64,000 nucleotides of DNA from Pseudomonas sp. RSB 5.4 (GTDB lineage Bacteria; Pseudomonadota; Gammaproteobacteria; Pseudomonadales; Pseudomonadaceae): positions 310,001-374,000 of the forward strand of contig NZ_CP146986.1 of assembly GCF_037126175.1 (NCBI RefSeq), written 5' to 3'. Positions 41,702-51,265 of this stretch are shown piece after piece. Below the pieces are notes generated by a model. That model did not search any database. It had not been told where the DNA came from and saw only the letters and a list, made by a program, of their open reading frames with translations. The translations under genes were made by a program, and so were the position numbers. Position 1 is the first letter of the stretch. Each line of letters begins with the position of its first letter.

Positions 41702-42238
41702 TTACTCGGCGGTATGAGCGGCGATGGTGCAGGCGGGTTTGCCGGCAGCGTATTTAAGACTGGGGTCGACCAGCGCATCGAAGCGTTTCAGCGCTTCGGA
41801 GCCGATCAAAAGCGGGTATTGGAACGCACTACGGTCGGTCAGGTTCACTTCGATGCTGCGCAGCGCCGTGCCCATGCAGATATCCAGTTCGATCACCGGG
41901 CGGGCCGTGTATTGCTTGCCTTCTTCCGGGTCGTAGTCGCCGGCGCGGCGCTTGATCTTGCTGACCCGGGCCAGCGGCCGCTCGATCGGGTGCGAATGCG
42001 CAGCGTCGATCGCCAGGTAGAAGCGCACCCAGGACTCGCCGTTACGTTTGAAGCGTTTGATGTCGCGGGCACTCAGCGAGGCGGTCTTGGCGCCGGTGTC
42101 GAGTTTGGCCGCGACTTCCAGATTGATGCCATCAAGCGCTGCATATTCGTTGAGGCCGTACACGGTTTTTTCCCCCGCCGTGGCGAGGCCGGGCAGGCAA
42201 AACAGCGCAAAAAATGTGGGGAAGGGCTTGAGTCTCAT
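41702..42238 (-). CDS. Retropepsin-like aspartic protease (ATP-dependent zinc protease / RimB family)
   Basis: The 178-residue protein has a signal peptide (MRLKPFPTFFALFCLPGLATA), so it acts in the periplasm. DTGA at 47-50 is the active-site motif of retropepsin-like proteases, which act as dimers; a second motif LIGSEALKRFDALVDPSL follows. The family is annotated as ATP-dependent zinc protease, but the sequence shows an aspartic protease. The signal peptide separates it from the cytoplasmic RimB type. Five bases separate it from the membrane protein gene. Confidence 0.9.
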   Translation of the reverse strand: MRLKPFPTFFALFCLPGLATAGEKTVYGLNEYAALDGINLEVAAKLDTGAKTASLSARDIKRFKRNGESWVRFYLAIDAAHSHPIERPLARVSKIKRRAGDYDPEEGKQYTARPVIELDICMGTALRSIEVNLTDRSAFQYPLLIGSEALKRFDALVDPSLKYAAGKPACTIAAHTAE

Positions 42239-42439
42239 AAATCCTGGTGCGCAGCGTTCCGTTTTCGGTTCAGGTTCCTGGCAAAACTGCGCAAGCTCCT
42301 TCGTGTGCCTATCAGCTTTTTATGACAAGCCGTACAAAAGGCCAGCAAATGCGGGCGGCATTCTAGCACGGTGGTTTTATGGCGCCAGCGCCCGCACCGG
42401 TCTATAACCCTTGGGGTAGTCAAGGAGGTTTATTAGACG

Positions 42440-42451
42440 ATTGTCGACAAT
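42440..42451. promoter_or_regulatory. Candidate PrpR operator 1
   Basis: ATTGTCGACAAT is a 12-bp perfect palindrome, the form of FadR-type GntR sites. It lies 74 bases before the start codon of the GntR gene. Confidence 0.6.
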
Positions 42452-42512
42452 GCGTATTTATCCTTTGACTGATGTGGGCGAATTGGCTAGTTTTTGCCGC
42501 ATTGGATTTAAA

Positions 42513-42524
42513 GGTGTCGACAAT
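42513..42524. promoter_or_regulatory. Candidate PrpR operator 2 over the ribosome site
   Basis: GGTGTCGACAAT contains the TGTCGACA core of operator 1 with one arm matching fully. It lies directly before the ATG, between the AAAGG ribosome site and the start. A protein bound here would also block transcription running to the gene. Confidence 0.55.
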
Positions 42525-43250
42525 ATGCTGGATCAACTCGATCCCCCGGTCATCAGCGGCGACGATTCCGAGACGCTCTCGGAAAACGTCTTCCGGCGCA
42601 TCCAGGCGGCCATCGTCAAAGGCGAGATCGCCCCGGGCAGCAAGATCTCCGAGCCCGAGCTGGCGCGCACCTACGGCATCAGTCGCGGACCGCTACGCGA
42701 AGCCATCCACCGACTCGAAGGCCAGCGTCTGCTGGTGCGCGTACCGCATGTCGGCGCGCGGGTGGTGTCGCTCAGTCACGCCGAATTGCTTGAGCTCTAC
42801 GAAATTCGCGAATCCCTTGAAGGCATGGCCTGTCGGCTGGCGGCCGAGCGCATGAGCGTCGAAGACATCGACGAATTGCGCCGGGTGCTGGAAACCCACG
42901 AGCGCGACGCCGCGTTCCAGGCCGGTGTCGGCTACTACCAGCAGGAAGGCGATTTCGACTTTCACTACCGAATCATCCAGGGCAGCGGCAATCGCACCTT
43001 GACCCAGATGCTCTGCGGCGAGCTGTACCAACTGGTGCGCATGTACCGCATCCAGTTTTCCACCACGCCGAACCGGCCGCGTCAGGCCTTCGCCGAACAC
43101 CACCGGATTCTCGATGCCATCGCCGACCGTGACGGCGAACTCGCGGAATTGTTGATGCGCCGTCACATCGGCGCCTCGAAACGCAACATCGCCCGTCATT
43201 ACCAGGACGGCGCCGACAATAAGACAGCCACTGAACGAGGTGAGTCATGA
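42525..43250 (+). CDS. prpR: GntR-family regulator of the methylcitrate cluster
   Basis: I choose the ATG at 42525 ([18 protein letters not shown]), because the upstream open frame runs through operator 1. The 241-residue protein has an N-terminal winged helix (about 15-85: [20 protein letters not shown]) and a C-terminal FCD effector domain with DFDFHYRII and [10 protein letters not shown], whose Asp and His residues bind a metal. It precedes and overlaps prpB by four bases. In other Pseudomonas the equivalent gene is the local regulator responding to 2-methylcitrate-pathway intermediates. The effector here is inferred. Confidence 0.88.
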   Translation: MLDQLDPPVISGDDSETLSENVFRRIQAAIVKGEIAPGSKISEPELARTYGISRGPLREAIHRLEGQRLLVRVPHVGARVVSLSHAELLELYEIRESLEGMACRLAAERMSVEDIDELRRVLETHERDAAFQAGVGYYQQEGDFDFHYRIIQGSGNRTLTQMLCGELYQLVRMYRIQFSTTPNRPRQAFAEHHRILDAIADRDGELAELLMRRHIGASKRNIARHYQDGADNKTATERGES

Positions 43251-44137
43251 GTTCCAAGCAGAACACTCCAGGCCAGCGTTTCCGCGATGCGGTCGCCAGC
43301 GAGCATCCATTGCAGGTGGTCGGCGCGATCAACGCCAACCACGCGCTGCTGGCCAAGCGCGCCGGGTTCAAGGCGATCTACCTGTCCGGTGGCGGGGTGG
43401 CCGCAGGCTCGCTCGGCGTGCCGGACCTGGGCATCACCGGCCTGGATGACGTGCTGACCGACGTGCGGCGCATCACCGACGTCTGCGACTTGCCGCTGCT
43501 GGTGGACGTCGACACCGGTTTCGGCGCCTCGGCATTCAACGTGGCGCGCACTGTGAAGTCGATGATCAAGTTCGGCGCCGCGGCGATTCACATCGAAGAC
43601 CAGGTCGGCGCCAAGCGCTGCGGCCACCGTCCGAACAAGGAAATCGTCACCCAGCAGGAAATGGTCGACCGCATCAAAGCCGCGGTCGATGCCCGCACCG
43701 ATGACAGCTTCGTGATCATGGCGCGGACTGACGCGCTGGCGGTTGAAGGTCTGGAATCGGCACTGGATCGCGCCGCCGCGTGCATCGAGGCCGGCGCCGA
43801 CATGATCTTCCCGGAAGCCATCACTGAACTTGAGATGTACAAGCTGTTCGCCAACCGGGTGAAGGCGCCGATCCTCGCCAACATCACCGAGTTCGGCTCG
43901 ACGCCGCTGTACACCACCGAGCAACTGGCCGGCGCCGACGTGTCGCTGGTGCTGTACCCGCTGTCGGCGTTCCGCGCGATGAACAAGGCCGCGGAAAACG
44001 TCTACACCGCGATCCGTCGCGACGGCACCCAGCAGAATGTCATCGACACCATGCAGACGCGCATGGAGCTTTACGATCGCATCGACTACCACACCTTCGA
44101 GCAGAAGCTCGATGCGTTGTTTGCCGCTAGAAAATAA
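43247..44137 (+). CDS. prpB: Methylisocitrate lyase
   Basis: The 296-residue enzyme belongs to the isocitrate lyase superfamily. C125 in [12 protein letters not shown] is the catalytic Cys of the KKCGH-type motif. DVDTGFG at about 87-93 and HIEDQ bind magnesium. It cleaves 2-methylisocitrate to pyruvate and succinate, the last step of the cycle. The start overlaps the prpR stop (ATGA). A repeat element separates it from prpC. Confidence 0.96.
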   Translation: MSSKQNTPGQRFRDAVASEHPLQVVGAINANHALLAKRAGFKAIYLSGGGVAAGSLGVPDLGITGLDDVLTDVRRITDVCDLPLLVDVDTGFGASAFNVARTVKSMIKFGAAAIHIEDQVGAKRCGHRPNKEIVTQQEMVDRIKAAVDARTDDSFVIMARTDALAVEGLESALDRAAACIEAGADMIFPEAITELEMYKLFANRVKAPILANITEFGSTPLYTTEQLAGADVSLVLYPLSAFRAMNKAAENVYTAIRRDGTQQNVIDTMQTRMELYDRIDYHTFEQKLDALFAARK

Positions 44138-44147
44138 AGGCGAAGAT

Positions 44148-44232
44148 CAAAAGATCGCAGCCTTCGGCAGCTCCTACATGAACCGCATTCCCCTGTAGGA
44201 GCTGTCGAGTGCAACGAGGCTGCGATCTTTTG
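44148..44232. repeat. Inverted repeat inside the prp operon, GCTGCGATCTTTTG family
   Basis: CAAAAGATCGCAGCCTTCGG and a right arm ending GGCTGCGATCTTTTG enclose GGAGCTG arms. It lies between prpB and prpC. Confidence 0.85.
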
Positions 44233-44285
44233 CCAACAACACCGTAATTGCAGATTCCCTAACAAATTCAAGATTGGAGACAGCA

Positions 44286-45413
44286 ATGGCCGAAGCAAAA
44301 GTACTCAGTGGCGCCGGGCTCCGGGGCCAGGTTGCCGGGCAAACCGCACTGTCCACCGTGGGCCAGGCCGGTGCCGGGCTGACCTATCGCGGCTACGACG
44401 TGCGTGAACTGGCAGCAGACGCGCAGTTCGAAGAAGTGGCTTACCTGCTGCTGTACGGCGAGCTGCCGACCCAGGCACAACTCGACGCCTACCAGCAAAA
44501 GCTGAGCAAGCTGCGCGACCTGCCGCAAGCACTGAAAGAAGTCCTGGAACGCATCCCCGCCGACGCCCATCCGATGGACGTGATGCGCACCGGTTGCTCG
44601 TTCCTCGGCAACCTCGAGCCGGAGAAAGACTTCTCCGAACAGCGCGACAAGACTGACCGTCTGCTGGCCGCATTTCCGGCGATCATGTGCTACTGGTATC
44701 GCTTCAGCCACGACGGCAAGCGCATCAACTGCGTCAGCGACGAACCTACGATTGGCGGCCACTTCCTGCACCTGCTGCACGACAAGAAGCCGAGCGAACT
44801 GCACGTCAAAGTGATGAACGTGTCGCTGATTCTTTACGCCGAGCACGAATTCAACGCCTCGACCTTCACCGCACGGGTTTGTGCATCGACCCTGTCGGAT
44901 CTGTATTCCTGCGTCACCGCAGCGATCGGCTCGCTGCGTGGCCCGCTGCATGGCGGCGCCAACGAAGCGGCGATGGAAATGATCGAGCGCTTCTCTTCGC
45001 CGGAAGAGGCGATCAAAGGCACCCTCGGCATGCTCGAGCGCAAGGACAAGATCATGGGCTTCGGCCACGCGATCTATAAGGACAGCGATCCGCGCAACGA
45101 GGTGATCAAGGGCTGGTCGAAAAAGCTCGCTGACGAAGTCGGTGACAAGGTGCTGTTTCCGGTTTCCGAAGCCATCGACAAGACCATGTGGGAGCAGAAA
45201 AAACTATTCCCGAATGCCGACTTCTACCATGCCTCGGCGTACCACTTCATGGGCATCCCGACCAAGCTGTTCACGCCGATCTTCGTCTGCTCGCGCCTGA
45301 CCGGCTGGGCCGCGCACGTGTTTGAACAGCGCGCCAACAACCGCATCATCCGTCCAAGCGCCGAGTACATCGGCGTTGAGCAGCGCAAGTTCGTGCCAAT
45401 CGAACGTCGCTGA
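44286..45413 (+). CDS. prpC: 2-methylcitrate synthase
   Basis: The ATG at 44286, after GGAGA, gives 375 residues, the size of type II-like methylcitrate synthases. The citrate-synthase residues His (GGHFLHLLHDKKP), His (GFGHAIYKDSDPR) and Asp near the C terminus (ANNRIIRPSAEY has substrate-binding Arg) are present. It condenses propionyl-CoA with oxaloacetate. AcnD and PrpF isomerise the product after it. Confidence 0.95.
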   Translation: MAEAKVLSGAGLRGQVAGQTALSTVGQAGAGLTYRGYDVRELAADAQFEEVAYLLLYGELPTQAQLDAYQQKLSKLRDLPQALKEVLERIPADAHPMDVMRTGCSFLGNLEPEKDFSEQRDKTDRLLAAFPAIMCYWYRFSHDGKRINCVSDEPTIGGHFLHLLHDKKPSELHVKVMNVSLILYAEHEFNASTFTARVCASTLSDLYSCVTAAIGSLRGPLHGGANEAAMEMIERFSSPEEAIKGTLGMLERKDKIMGFGHAIYKDSDPRNEVIKGWSKKLADEVGDKVLFPVSEAIDKTMWEQKKLFPNADFYHASAYHFMGIPTKLFTPIFVCSRLTGWAAHVFEQRANNRIIRPSAEYIGVEQRKFVPIERR

Positions 45414-45457
45414 ATGGTGGACCTGCCACCCGGGTAACTGGATAAACCGGGAACCAA

Positions 45458-45547
45458 TGTGGGAGCGGGCTTGCTCGCGAATGCGGTGTATCAGTCGACA
45501 AATCCGTTGAATGACACTCCGCCTTCGGGAGCAAGCCCCCTCCCACA
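45458..45547. repeat. REP-type inverted repeat between prpC and acnD
   Basis: TGTGGGAGCGGGCTTGCTCG pairs with GGGAGCAAGCCCCCTCCCACA, with two changes in the right arm. Confidence 0.83.
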
Positions 45548-45619
45548 GTTGACCGAGTCCACTTCAGTGCCGGTGTCGGCCCCACCCTTTGAAACTACCG
45601 TGACCCGAGTCCTGACCCG

Positions 45620-48214
45620 ATGAACACAGAATTCCGCAAAAACCTGCCCGGCAGTTCCCTGGATTATTTCGACGTCCGTGCGGCGGTCGAGGCGATTCAG
45701 CCCGGCAGCTACGACACCCTGCCGTACACCTCACGCGTGCTGGCGGAAAACCTTGTGCGTCGCTGCGACCCGGCCACGCTCACCGATTCGCTGAAACAGC
45801 TGATCGAGCGCAAGCGCGACCTCGACTTCCCGTGGTTCCCGGCGCGCGTGGTGTGCCACGACATTCTCGGCCAGACCGCGCTGGTCGATCTCGCCGGCCT
45901 GCGCGACGCAATCGCCCTGCAGGGCGGTGACCCGGCGCAGGTCAACCCGGTGGTGCCGACGCAACTGATCGTCGACCACTCGCTGGCGGTAGAAGCGGGC
46001 GGTTTCGACAAGCAGGCCTTTGAGAAGAACCGCGCCATCGAAGACCGCCGTAACGAAGACCGTTTCCACTTCATCAACTGGACCAAAAAAGCCTTCAAGA
46101 ACGTCGACGTGATCCCGCCAGGCAACGGCATCATGCACCAGATCAACCTGGAGAAGATGTCTCCGGTGATTCAGGTACGCGACGGCGTGGCATTCCCCGA
46201 CACCTGCGTCGGCACCGACAGCCACACCCCGCACGTCGATGCGTTGGGCGTGATCGCCATCGGCGTTGGCGGCCTCGAAGCCGAGAGCGTGATGCTCGGC
46301 CGCGCCTCGTGGATGCGCCTGCCGGAAAGCGTCGGCGTCGAACTGACCGGCAAGCTGCAACCGGGCATCACCGCCACCGACATGGTACTGGCGCTGACCG
46401 AATATCTGCGCAAACAGAAAGTCGTCGGCGCCTGGCTGGAGTTCTTCGGCGAAGGCGCCTCGGCGCTAACCCTCGGTGACCGCGCGACCATCTCCAACAT
46501 GGCCCCGGAATACGGTGCCACCGCAGCGATGTTCTACATCGACCAGCAGACCATCGACTACCTGAAACTCACCGGTCGCGAAGACCAGCAAGTGCAGCTC
46601 GTCGAGCAGTACGCCAGACTCAACGGCCTGTGGGCTGACAGCCTGAAAGGCGCGCAATACGAGCGTGGCCTGAGTTTCGATCTGTCGTCGGTGGTGCGCA
46701 ACATGGCCGGCCCGAGCAACCCGCACGCTCGTGTGGCGGTGGCGGATCTGGCGGCCAAAGGCATCTCCGGGCAGTGGGATGACGTGCCGGGGCAAATGCC
46801 CGACGGCGCGGTGATCATCGCTGCCATCACCAGTTGCACCAACACCAGCAACCCGCGCAACGTGATCGCCGCCGGCCTGCTGGCGCGCAACGCCAACAAG
46901 CTCGGCCTGACCCGCAAGCCGTGGGTCAAATCCTCGCTGGCACCGGGTTCGAAAACCGTGGCGCTGTACCTCGATGAAGCGGGGCTGACCACCGAGCTGG
47001 AGCAACTTGGTTTCGGTGTCGTCGCGTTTGCCTGCACCACCTGCAACGGCATGTCCGGCGCCCTCGATCCGGTGATTCAGCAAGAGATCATCGACCGCGA
47101 TCTGTATGCGACTGCCGTGCTTTCCGGCAACCGCAACTTCGACGGCCGCATCCACCCCTACGCCAAGCAGGCATTCCTCGCGTCGCCGCCGCTGGTGGTC
47201 GCTTACGCCATTGCCGGGACCATTCGTTTCGACATCGAAAAGGATGTGCTGGGCGTGGTCGACGGCAAGGAAATCCGCCTGAAGGACATCTGGCCGAGCG
47301 ATGAAGAAATCGATGCGGTGGTGAAGTCGTCGGTGAAGCCGGAGCAGTTCCGTCAGGTCTACATCCCGATGTTCGCCGTCCACGAAGACACTGGCCCGAA
47401 AGTCACGCCGCTGTACGACTGGCGCGAGATGAGTACCTACATCCGCCGTCCGCCGTACTGGGAAGGTGCGCTGGCCGGCGCGCGGCCGCTCAAGGGCATG
47501 CGCCCGCTGGCGGTGCTCCCGGACAACATCACCACCGATCACCTGTCGCCCTCGAACGCGATCATGCTCCACAGCGCCGCCGGTGAATATCTGGCGAAAA
47601 TGGGTCTGCCGGAAGAAGACTTCAACTCGTATGCCACGCACCGTGGCGACCACTTGACCGCGCAGCGCGCCACCTTCGCCAACCCGAAACTGTTCAACGA
47701 AATGGTCCAGGAAAACGGCAAGGTCAAACAGGGTTCGCTGGCGCGGGTCGAGCCGGAAGGCAAGGTGATGCGCATGTGGGAAGCCATCGAAACCTACATG
47801 GAACGCAAGCAGCCGCTGATCATCATTGCCGGCGCCGATTACGGTCAGGGTTCGTCCCGCGACTGGGCGGCGAAGGGCGTGCGGCTGGCGGGTGTCGAAG
47901 CGATCGTCGCCGAAGGTTTCGAGCGTATCCACCGCACCAATCTGGTGGGCATGGGCGTGTTGCCGCTGGAGTTCAAACCGGGCACCGACCGTCACACGCT
48001 GGCCATCGACGGCAGCGAAACCTACGACGTGATCGGCGCCCGCACCCCGCGCGCCGACCTGACGCTGGTGATCCACCGCAAGAACGGCGAGCGCGTTGAA
48101 GTGCCGGTGACCTGCCGCCTGGATACCGCTGAAGAAGTGTCGATCTACGAGGCCGGCGGCGTGTTGCAGCGCTTCGCCCAGGACTTCCTCGAAGAGTCGG
48201 CGGTTGCCGTTTAA
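45620..48214 (+). CDS. acnD: Fe/S-dependent 2-methylisocitrate dehydratase
   Basis: The 864-residue aconitase-type enzyme has the cluster Cys ligands C406 (TSCTNT), C472 and C475 (ACTTCNG). AGADYGQGSSRDWA is the C-terminal substrate loop. It is shorter than AcnA and carries the AcnD gene context. AcnD dehydrates 2-methylcitrate to a 2-methylaconitate isomer that PrpF must convert. The presence of prpF next to it confirms the AcnD pathway rather than PrpD alone. Confidence 0.95.
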   Translation: MNTEFRKNLPGSSLDYFDVRAAVEAIQPGSYDTLPYTSRVLAENLVRRCDPATLTDSLKQLIERKRDLDFPWFPARVVCHDILGQTALVDLAGLRDAIALQGGDPAQVNPVVPTQLIVDHSLAVEAGGFDKQAFEKNRAIEDRRNEDRFHFINWTKKAFKNVDVIPPGNGIMHQINLEKMSPVIQVRDGVAFPDTCVGTDSHTPHVDALGVIAIGVGGLEAESVMLGRASWMRLPESVGVELTGKLQPGITATDMVLALTEYLRKQKVVGAWLEFFGEGASALTLGDRATISNMAPEYGATAAMFYIDQQTIDYLKLTGREDQQVQLVEQYARLNGLWADSLKGAQYERGLSFDLSSVVRNMAGPSNPHARVAVADLAAKGISGQWDDVPGQMPDGAVIIAAITSCTNTSNPRNVIAAGLLARNANKLGLTRKPWVKSSLAPGSKTVALYLDEAGLTTELEQLGFGVVAFACTTCNGMSGALDPVIQQEIIDRDLYATAVLSGNRNFDGRIHPYAKQAFLASPPLVVAYAIAGTIRFDIEKDVLGVVDGKEIRLKDIWPSDEEIDAVVKSSVKPEQFRQVYIPMFAVHEDTGPKVTPLYDWREMSTYIRRPPYWEGALAGARPLKGMRPLAVLPDNITTDHLSPSNAIMLHSAAGEYLAKMGLPEEDFNSYATHRGDHLTAQRATFANPKLFNEMVQENGKVKQGSLARVEPEGKVMRMWEAIETYMERKQPLIIIAGADYGQGSSRDWAAKGVRLAGVEAIVAEGFERIHRTNLVGMGVLPLEFKPGTDRHTLAIDGSETYDVIGARTPRADLTLVIHRKNGERVEVPVTCRLDTAEEVSIYEAGGVLQRFAQDFLEESAVAV

Positions 48215-48267
48215 ATCAACTGATGTAGGCATGGGGTTTCACGCCCATGCCTTCGGTAAGGAGCATC

Positions 48268-49458
48268 ATGGCTCACGCACCACAAATCAAAATCCCCGCC
48301 ACCTACATGCGCGGCGGCACCAGCAAAGGCGTGTTCTTCAGCCTCAAGGATCTGCCCGAAGCCGCGCAGATTCCCGGTCCGGCCCGCGATGCCTTGCTGC
48401 TGCGGGTAATCGGCAGCCCCGACCCCTACGACAAACAGATCGACGGCATGGGCGGTGCCACTTCGAGCACCAGCAAAACCGTGATCCTGTCGAAAAGCAG
48501 CAGGGCCGATCACGACGTCGATTACCTGTTCGGTCAGGTCTCCATCGACAAGCCGTTCGTGGACTGGAGCGGCAATTGCGGCAACCTCTCGGCGGCGGTC
48601 GGTTCGTTCGCCATCAGCAACGGTCTGGTGGATGCCGGCCGCATTCCGCACAACGGTGTGGCGGTGGTGCGCGTATGGCAGGCCAACATCGGCAAGACCA
48701 TCATCGCCCACGTGCCGATCAGCAACGGCGAAGTGCAGGAAACCGGTGATTTCGAGCTCGACGGCGTGACCTTTCCGGCCGCCGAAGTGCAACTGGAGTT
48801 CATGGATCCGGCAGCGGAAGAAGAGGGCGGCGGCGGTTCGATGTTCCCCACCGGTAACCTGATCGACGAGCTGGAAGTGCCGGGTGTCGGCACGTTCAAG
48901 GCGACCATGATCAACGCCGGGATTCCGACGATTTTCGTCAACGCCGCAGACATCGGCTACACCGGCACCGAGCTTCAGAGCGCGATCAACGGCGATCCGA
49001 AAGCGCTGCAGATGTTCGAAACCATCCGCGCCTACGGTGCATTGCGCATGGGGCTTATTTCGAATCTGGACGAAGCGGCCAAGCGACAGCACACGCCGAA
49101 AGTCGCGTTCGTCGCCAGGCCTGCGGATTACGTGGCGTCCAGCGGCAAGGCGATTGCCGCCGGTGATGTGGATCTGCTGGTGCGCGCATTGTCGATGGGC
49201 AAATTGCACCACGCGATGATGGGCACGGCGGCGGTGGCAATCGGCACGGCGGCAGCGATCTCCGGGACTCTGGTGAATCTCGCGGCGGGCGGTGTCGAAC
49301 GCAACGCGGTGCGCTTCGGCCATCCGTCCGGGACGCTGCGCGTAGGCGCCGAGGCCAGCCTGGAAAACGGTGAGTGGGTGGTGAAAAAAGCCATCATGAG
49401 CCGCAGTGCACGCGTCCTCATGGAAGGCTACGTACGCATCCCCGGCGACGCCTTCTGA
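48268..49458 (+). CDS. prpF: 2-methylaconitate cis-trans isomerase
   Basis: The start at 48268 (MAHAPQIKIPATYMRGGTSKG), after AAGGAGC, gives 396 residues. The diaminopimelate-epimerase-like fold has YMRGGTSKGVFF at about 13-24, GNCGNLSAAVG around 108-118 and GGGGSM near 187. PrpF isomerises trans- to cis-2-methylaconitate for hydration by AcnB or AcnD. It is essential when AcnD replaces PrpD. It follows acnD by 53 bases. Confidence 0.95.
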   Translation: MAHAPQIKIPATYMRGGTSKGVFFSLKDLPEAAQIPGPARDALLLRVIGSPDPYDKQIDGMGGATSSTSKTVILSKSSRADHDVDYLFGQVSIDKPFVDWSGNCGNLSAAVGSFAISNGLVDAGRIPHNGVAVVRVWQANIGKTIIAHVPISNGEVQETGDFELDGVTFPAAEVQLEFMDPAAEEEGGGGSMFPTGNLIDELEVPGVGTFKATMINAGIPTIFVNAADIGYTGTELQSAINGDPKALQMFETIRAYGALRMGLISNLDEAAKRQHTPKVAFVARPADYVASSGKAIAAGDVDLLVRALSMGKLHHAMMGTAAVAIGTAAAISGTLVNLAAGGVERNAVRFGHPSGTLRVGAEASLENGEWVVKKAIMSRSARVLMEGYVRIPGDAF

Positions 49459-49476
49459 CCCAACACCGAACAGAAC

Positions 49477-49566
49477 TGTGGGAGCGGGCTTGCTCGCGAA
49501 AGCGGCGTATCAGGCAACAGAGATGTCGACTGACAAGACGCCTTCGCGAGCAAGCCCGCTCCCACA
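49477..49566. repeat. REP-type inverted repeat between prpF and prpD
   Basis: TGTGGGAGCGGGCTTGCTCG pairs with CGAGCAAGCCCGCTCCCACA. A repeat of a second family follows 27 bases later. Confidence 0.85.
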
Positions 49567-49593
49567 GTGGATCATTGCAACCTGACATCTCCC

Positions 49594-49678
49594 TGTAGGA
49601 GCTGCCGCAGGCTGCGATCTTTTGATTTTGCTTTTCAAGATCAAGATCAAAAGATCGCAGCCTGCGGCAGCTCCTACA
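49594..49678. repeat. Inverted repeat, TGTAGGAGCTGCCGC / GCTGCGATCTTTTG family
   Basis: TGTAGGAGCTGCCGCAGGCT with GCGATCTTTTGAT and its complement form nearly perfect arms around a short loop (TTTTGCTTTTCAAGA). Its neighbour belongs to another family. Confidence 0.87.
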
Positions 49679-49757
49679 GGGATTGCATTTCAATAATAAA
49701 AAATTGCCAGCTTGAACCGAGGTCCCATCAACGAACCACTGCAAGAGTGAATCGAAC

Positions 49758-51242
49758 ATGAGCGCCAACGTCGACCTGAACAACCGCCCAGACTACGACC
49801 GTGTCCTGCAGGACATCGCCGATTACGTCCTCACCTTCAACATCGAATCTGCCGAAGCCCTCGACACTGCCCGCAACTGCCTGATGGACACCCTCGGTTG
49901 TGGCCTGCTGGCGTTGCGGTTCCCCGAGTGCACCAAACACCTTGGCCCACTCGTCGAAGGCACCGTGGTGCCGTTCGGGGCGCGGGTGCCGGGCACTTCC
50001 TATCGTCTCGACCCGGTGAAAGCCGCGTGGGACATCGGCTGCATCGTGCGCTGGCTCGACTACAACGACACCTGGCTCGCCGCCGAGTGGGGGCATCCGT
50101 CGGACAACCTCGGCGGGATTCTCGCGGTGGCCGATCACCTGTCGCAGAAGCGCGTTGCCAATGGTGAGAAGCCGCTGACGATTCGCGATGTACTTGAAGC
50201 GATGATCATGGCCCACGAAATTCAAGGCGTGATCGCGCTGGAAAATTCCTTCAACCGCGTCGGCCTCGACCACGTGCTGCTGGTGAAAGTCGCTTCGACC
50301 GCCGTCACCGCCAAACTGATGGGCGCCAATCGCGAGCAGCTGCTGTCGGCGTTGTCCCATGCGTTTGCCGACGGTCAGGCGCTGCGCACCTATCGCCATG
50401 CGCCGAACGCCGGGTCGCGCAAGTCATGGGCGGCGGGGGATGCGACCAGTCGTGGCGTGCGTCTGGCCGACATCGCCCTGCGTGGCGAGATGGGTATTCC
50501 CGGGGTGTTGACGGCCAGGCAGTGGGGCTTCTATGACGTATCGTTCAGCCATACCAACAATGATCTGGCGCTCAAGCCCGAAGGCAAACGCGCCTTCAAT
50601 TTCTCGCGGCCCTACGGCAGTTACGTGATGGAAAACGTGCTGTTCAAGATCAGCTTCCCCGCCGAGTTCCACGCGCAAACGGCCTGCGAAGCAGCGGTGA
50701 CCTTGCATCCGTTGGTGCGCAACCGCTTGCATGAAATCGACCGCATCGTCATCACCACCCATGAGTCGGCGATTCGCATCATTTCCAAGGTCGGACCGTT
50801 GGCCAACGCCGCCGACCGCGACCACTGCCTCCAGTACATGACCGCCGTGCCGCTGGCATTCGGCAATCTGGTGGCCGAACAATACGAGGACGATTTCCAC
50901 GCTGCGCACCCGATCATCGATGTGTTGCGCGAGAAGATGGTCATCGTCGAAGACCCGCGTTTCACCCGCGAGTATCTGGAGGCCGACAAGCGCTCGATTG
51001 CCAACGCGGTGCAGGTGTTTTTCAAGGACGGATCGAGCACCGAGAACGTGGTGGTGGAATACCCGATCGGCCACCGTCGCCGCCGCGCCGATGGCATCCC
51101 GTTGCTGGAGGACAAGTTCAAGGCCAATCTGGCGACGCGTTTCACCGGCCAGCGCAGCAACGAGATCTTCACCCTGTGCAAGGATCAGCAAGCGCTCGAA
51201 GCCACGCCGGTCAATCGCTTCGTCGACCTGTTCGTGATCTAG
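49758..51242 (+). CDS. prpD: 2-methylcitrate dehydratase
   Basis: The 494-residue member of the MmgE/PrpD family starts [20 protein letters not shown]. Family blocks are [23 protein letters not shown], the active-site region, and [20 protein letters not shown]. It has no iron-sulfur cluster. PrpD dehydrates 2-methylcitrate to cis-2-methylaconitate directly, so this strain encodes both that route and AcnD-PrpF. PrpD can also hydrate other acids. It is the last gene of the cluster. Confidence 0.95.
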   Translation: MSANVDLNNRPDYDRVLQDIADYVLTFNIESAEALDTARNCLMDTLGCGLLALRFPECTKHLGPLVEGTVVPFGARVPGTSYRLDPVKAAWDIGCIVRWLDYNDTWLAAEWGHPSDNLGGILAVADHLSQKRVANGEKPLTIRDVLEAMIMAHEIQGVIALENSFNRVGLDHVLLVKVASTAVTAKLMGANREQLLSALSHAFADGQALRTYRHAPNAGSRKSWAAGDATSRGVRLADIALRGEMGIPGVLTARQWGFYDVSFSHTNNDLALKPEGKRAFNFSRPYGSYVMENVLFKISFPAEFHAQTACEAAVTLHPLVRNRLHEIDRIVITTHESAIRIISKVGPLANAADRDHCLQYMTAVPLAFGNLVAEQYEDDFHAAHPIIDVLREKMVIVEDPRFTREYLEADKRSIANAVQVFFKDGSSTENVVVEYPIGHRRRRADGIPLLEDKFKANLATRFTGQRSNEIFTLCKDQQALEATPVNRFVDLFVI

Positions 51243-51265
51243 GCCAACGCCAGAGGTGTCGCGGG

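Larger units (their letters stand above)
42239..42524. other. Divergent intergenic region with two prpR operators
   Basis: It separates the protease operon from prpR. It holds two TTGTCGACAA-like sites at 42440-42451 and 42513-42524. No other feature is recognised. Confidence 0.55.

Noticed and set aside
42441..42524. N-terminal extension of prpR from a TTG
   Set aside because: It would run through operator 1 and has no ribosome site; the ATG at 42525 has AAAGG and a family-like start.
46466..48232. A 588-codon minus-strand ORF across acnD
   Set aside because: It is wholly opposite acnD, is rich in His, Arg and Gly as antisense of GC-rich genes gives, and has no family character.
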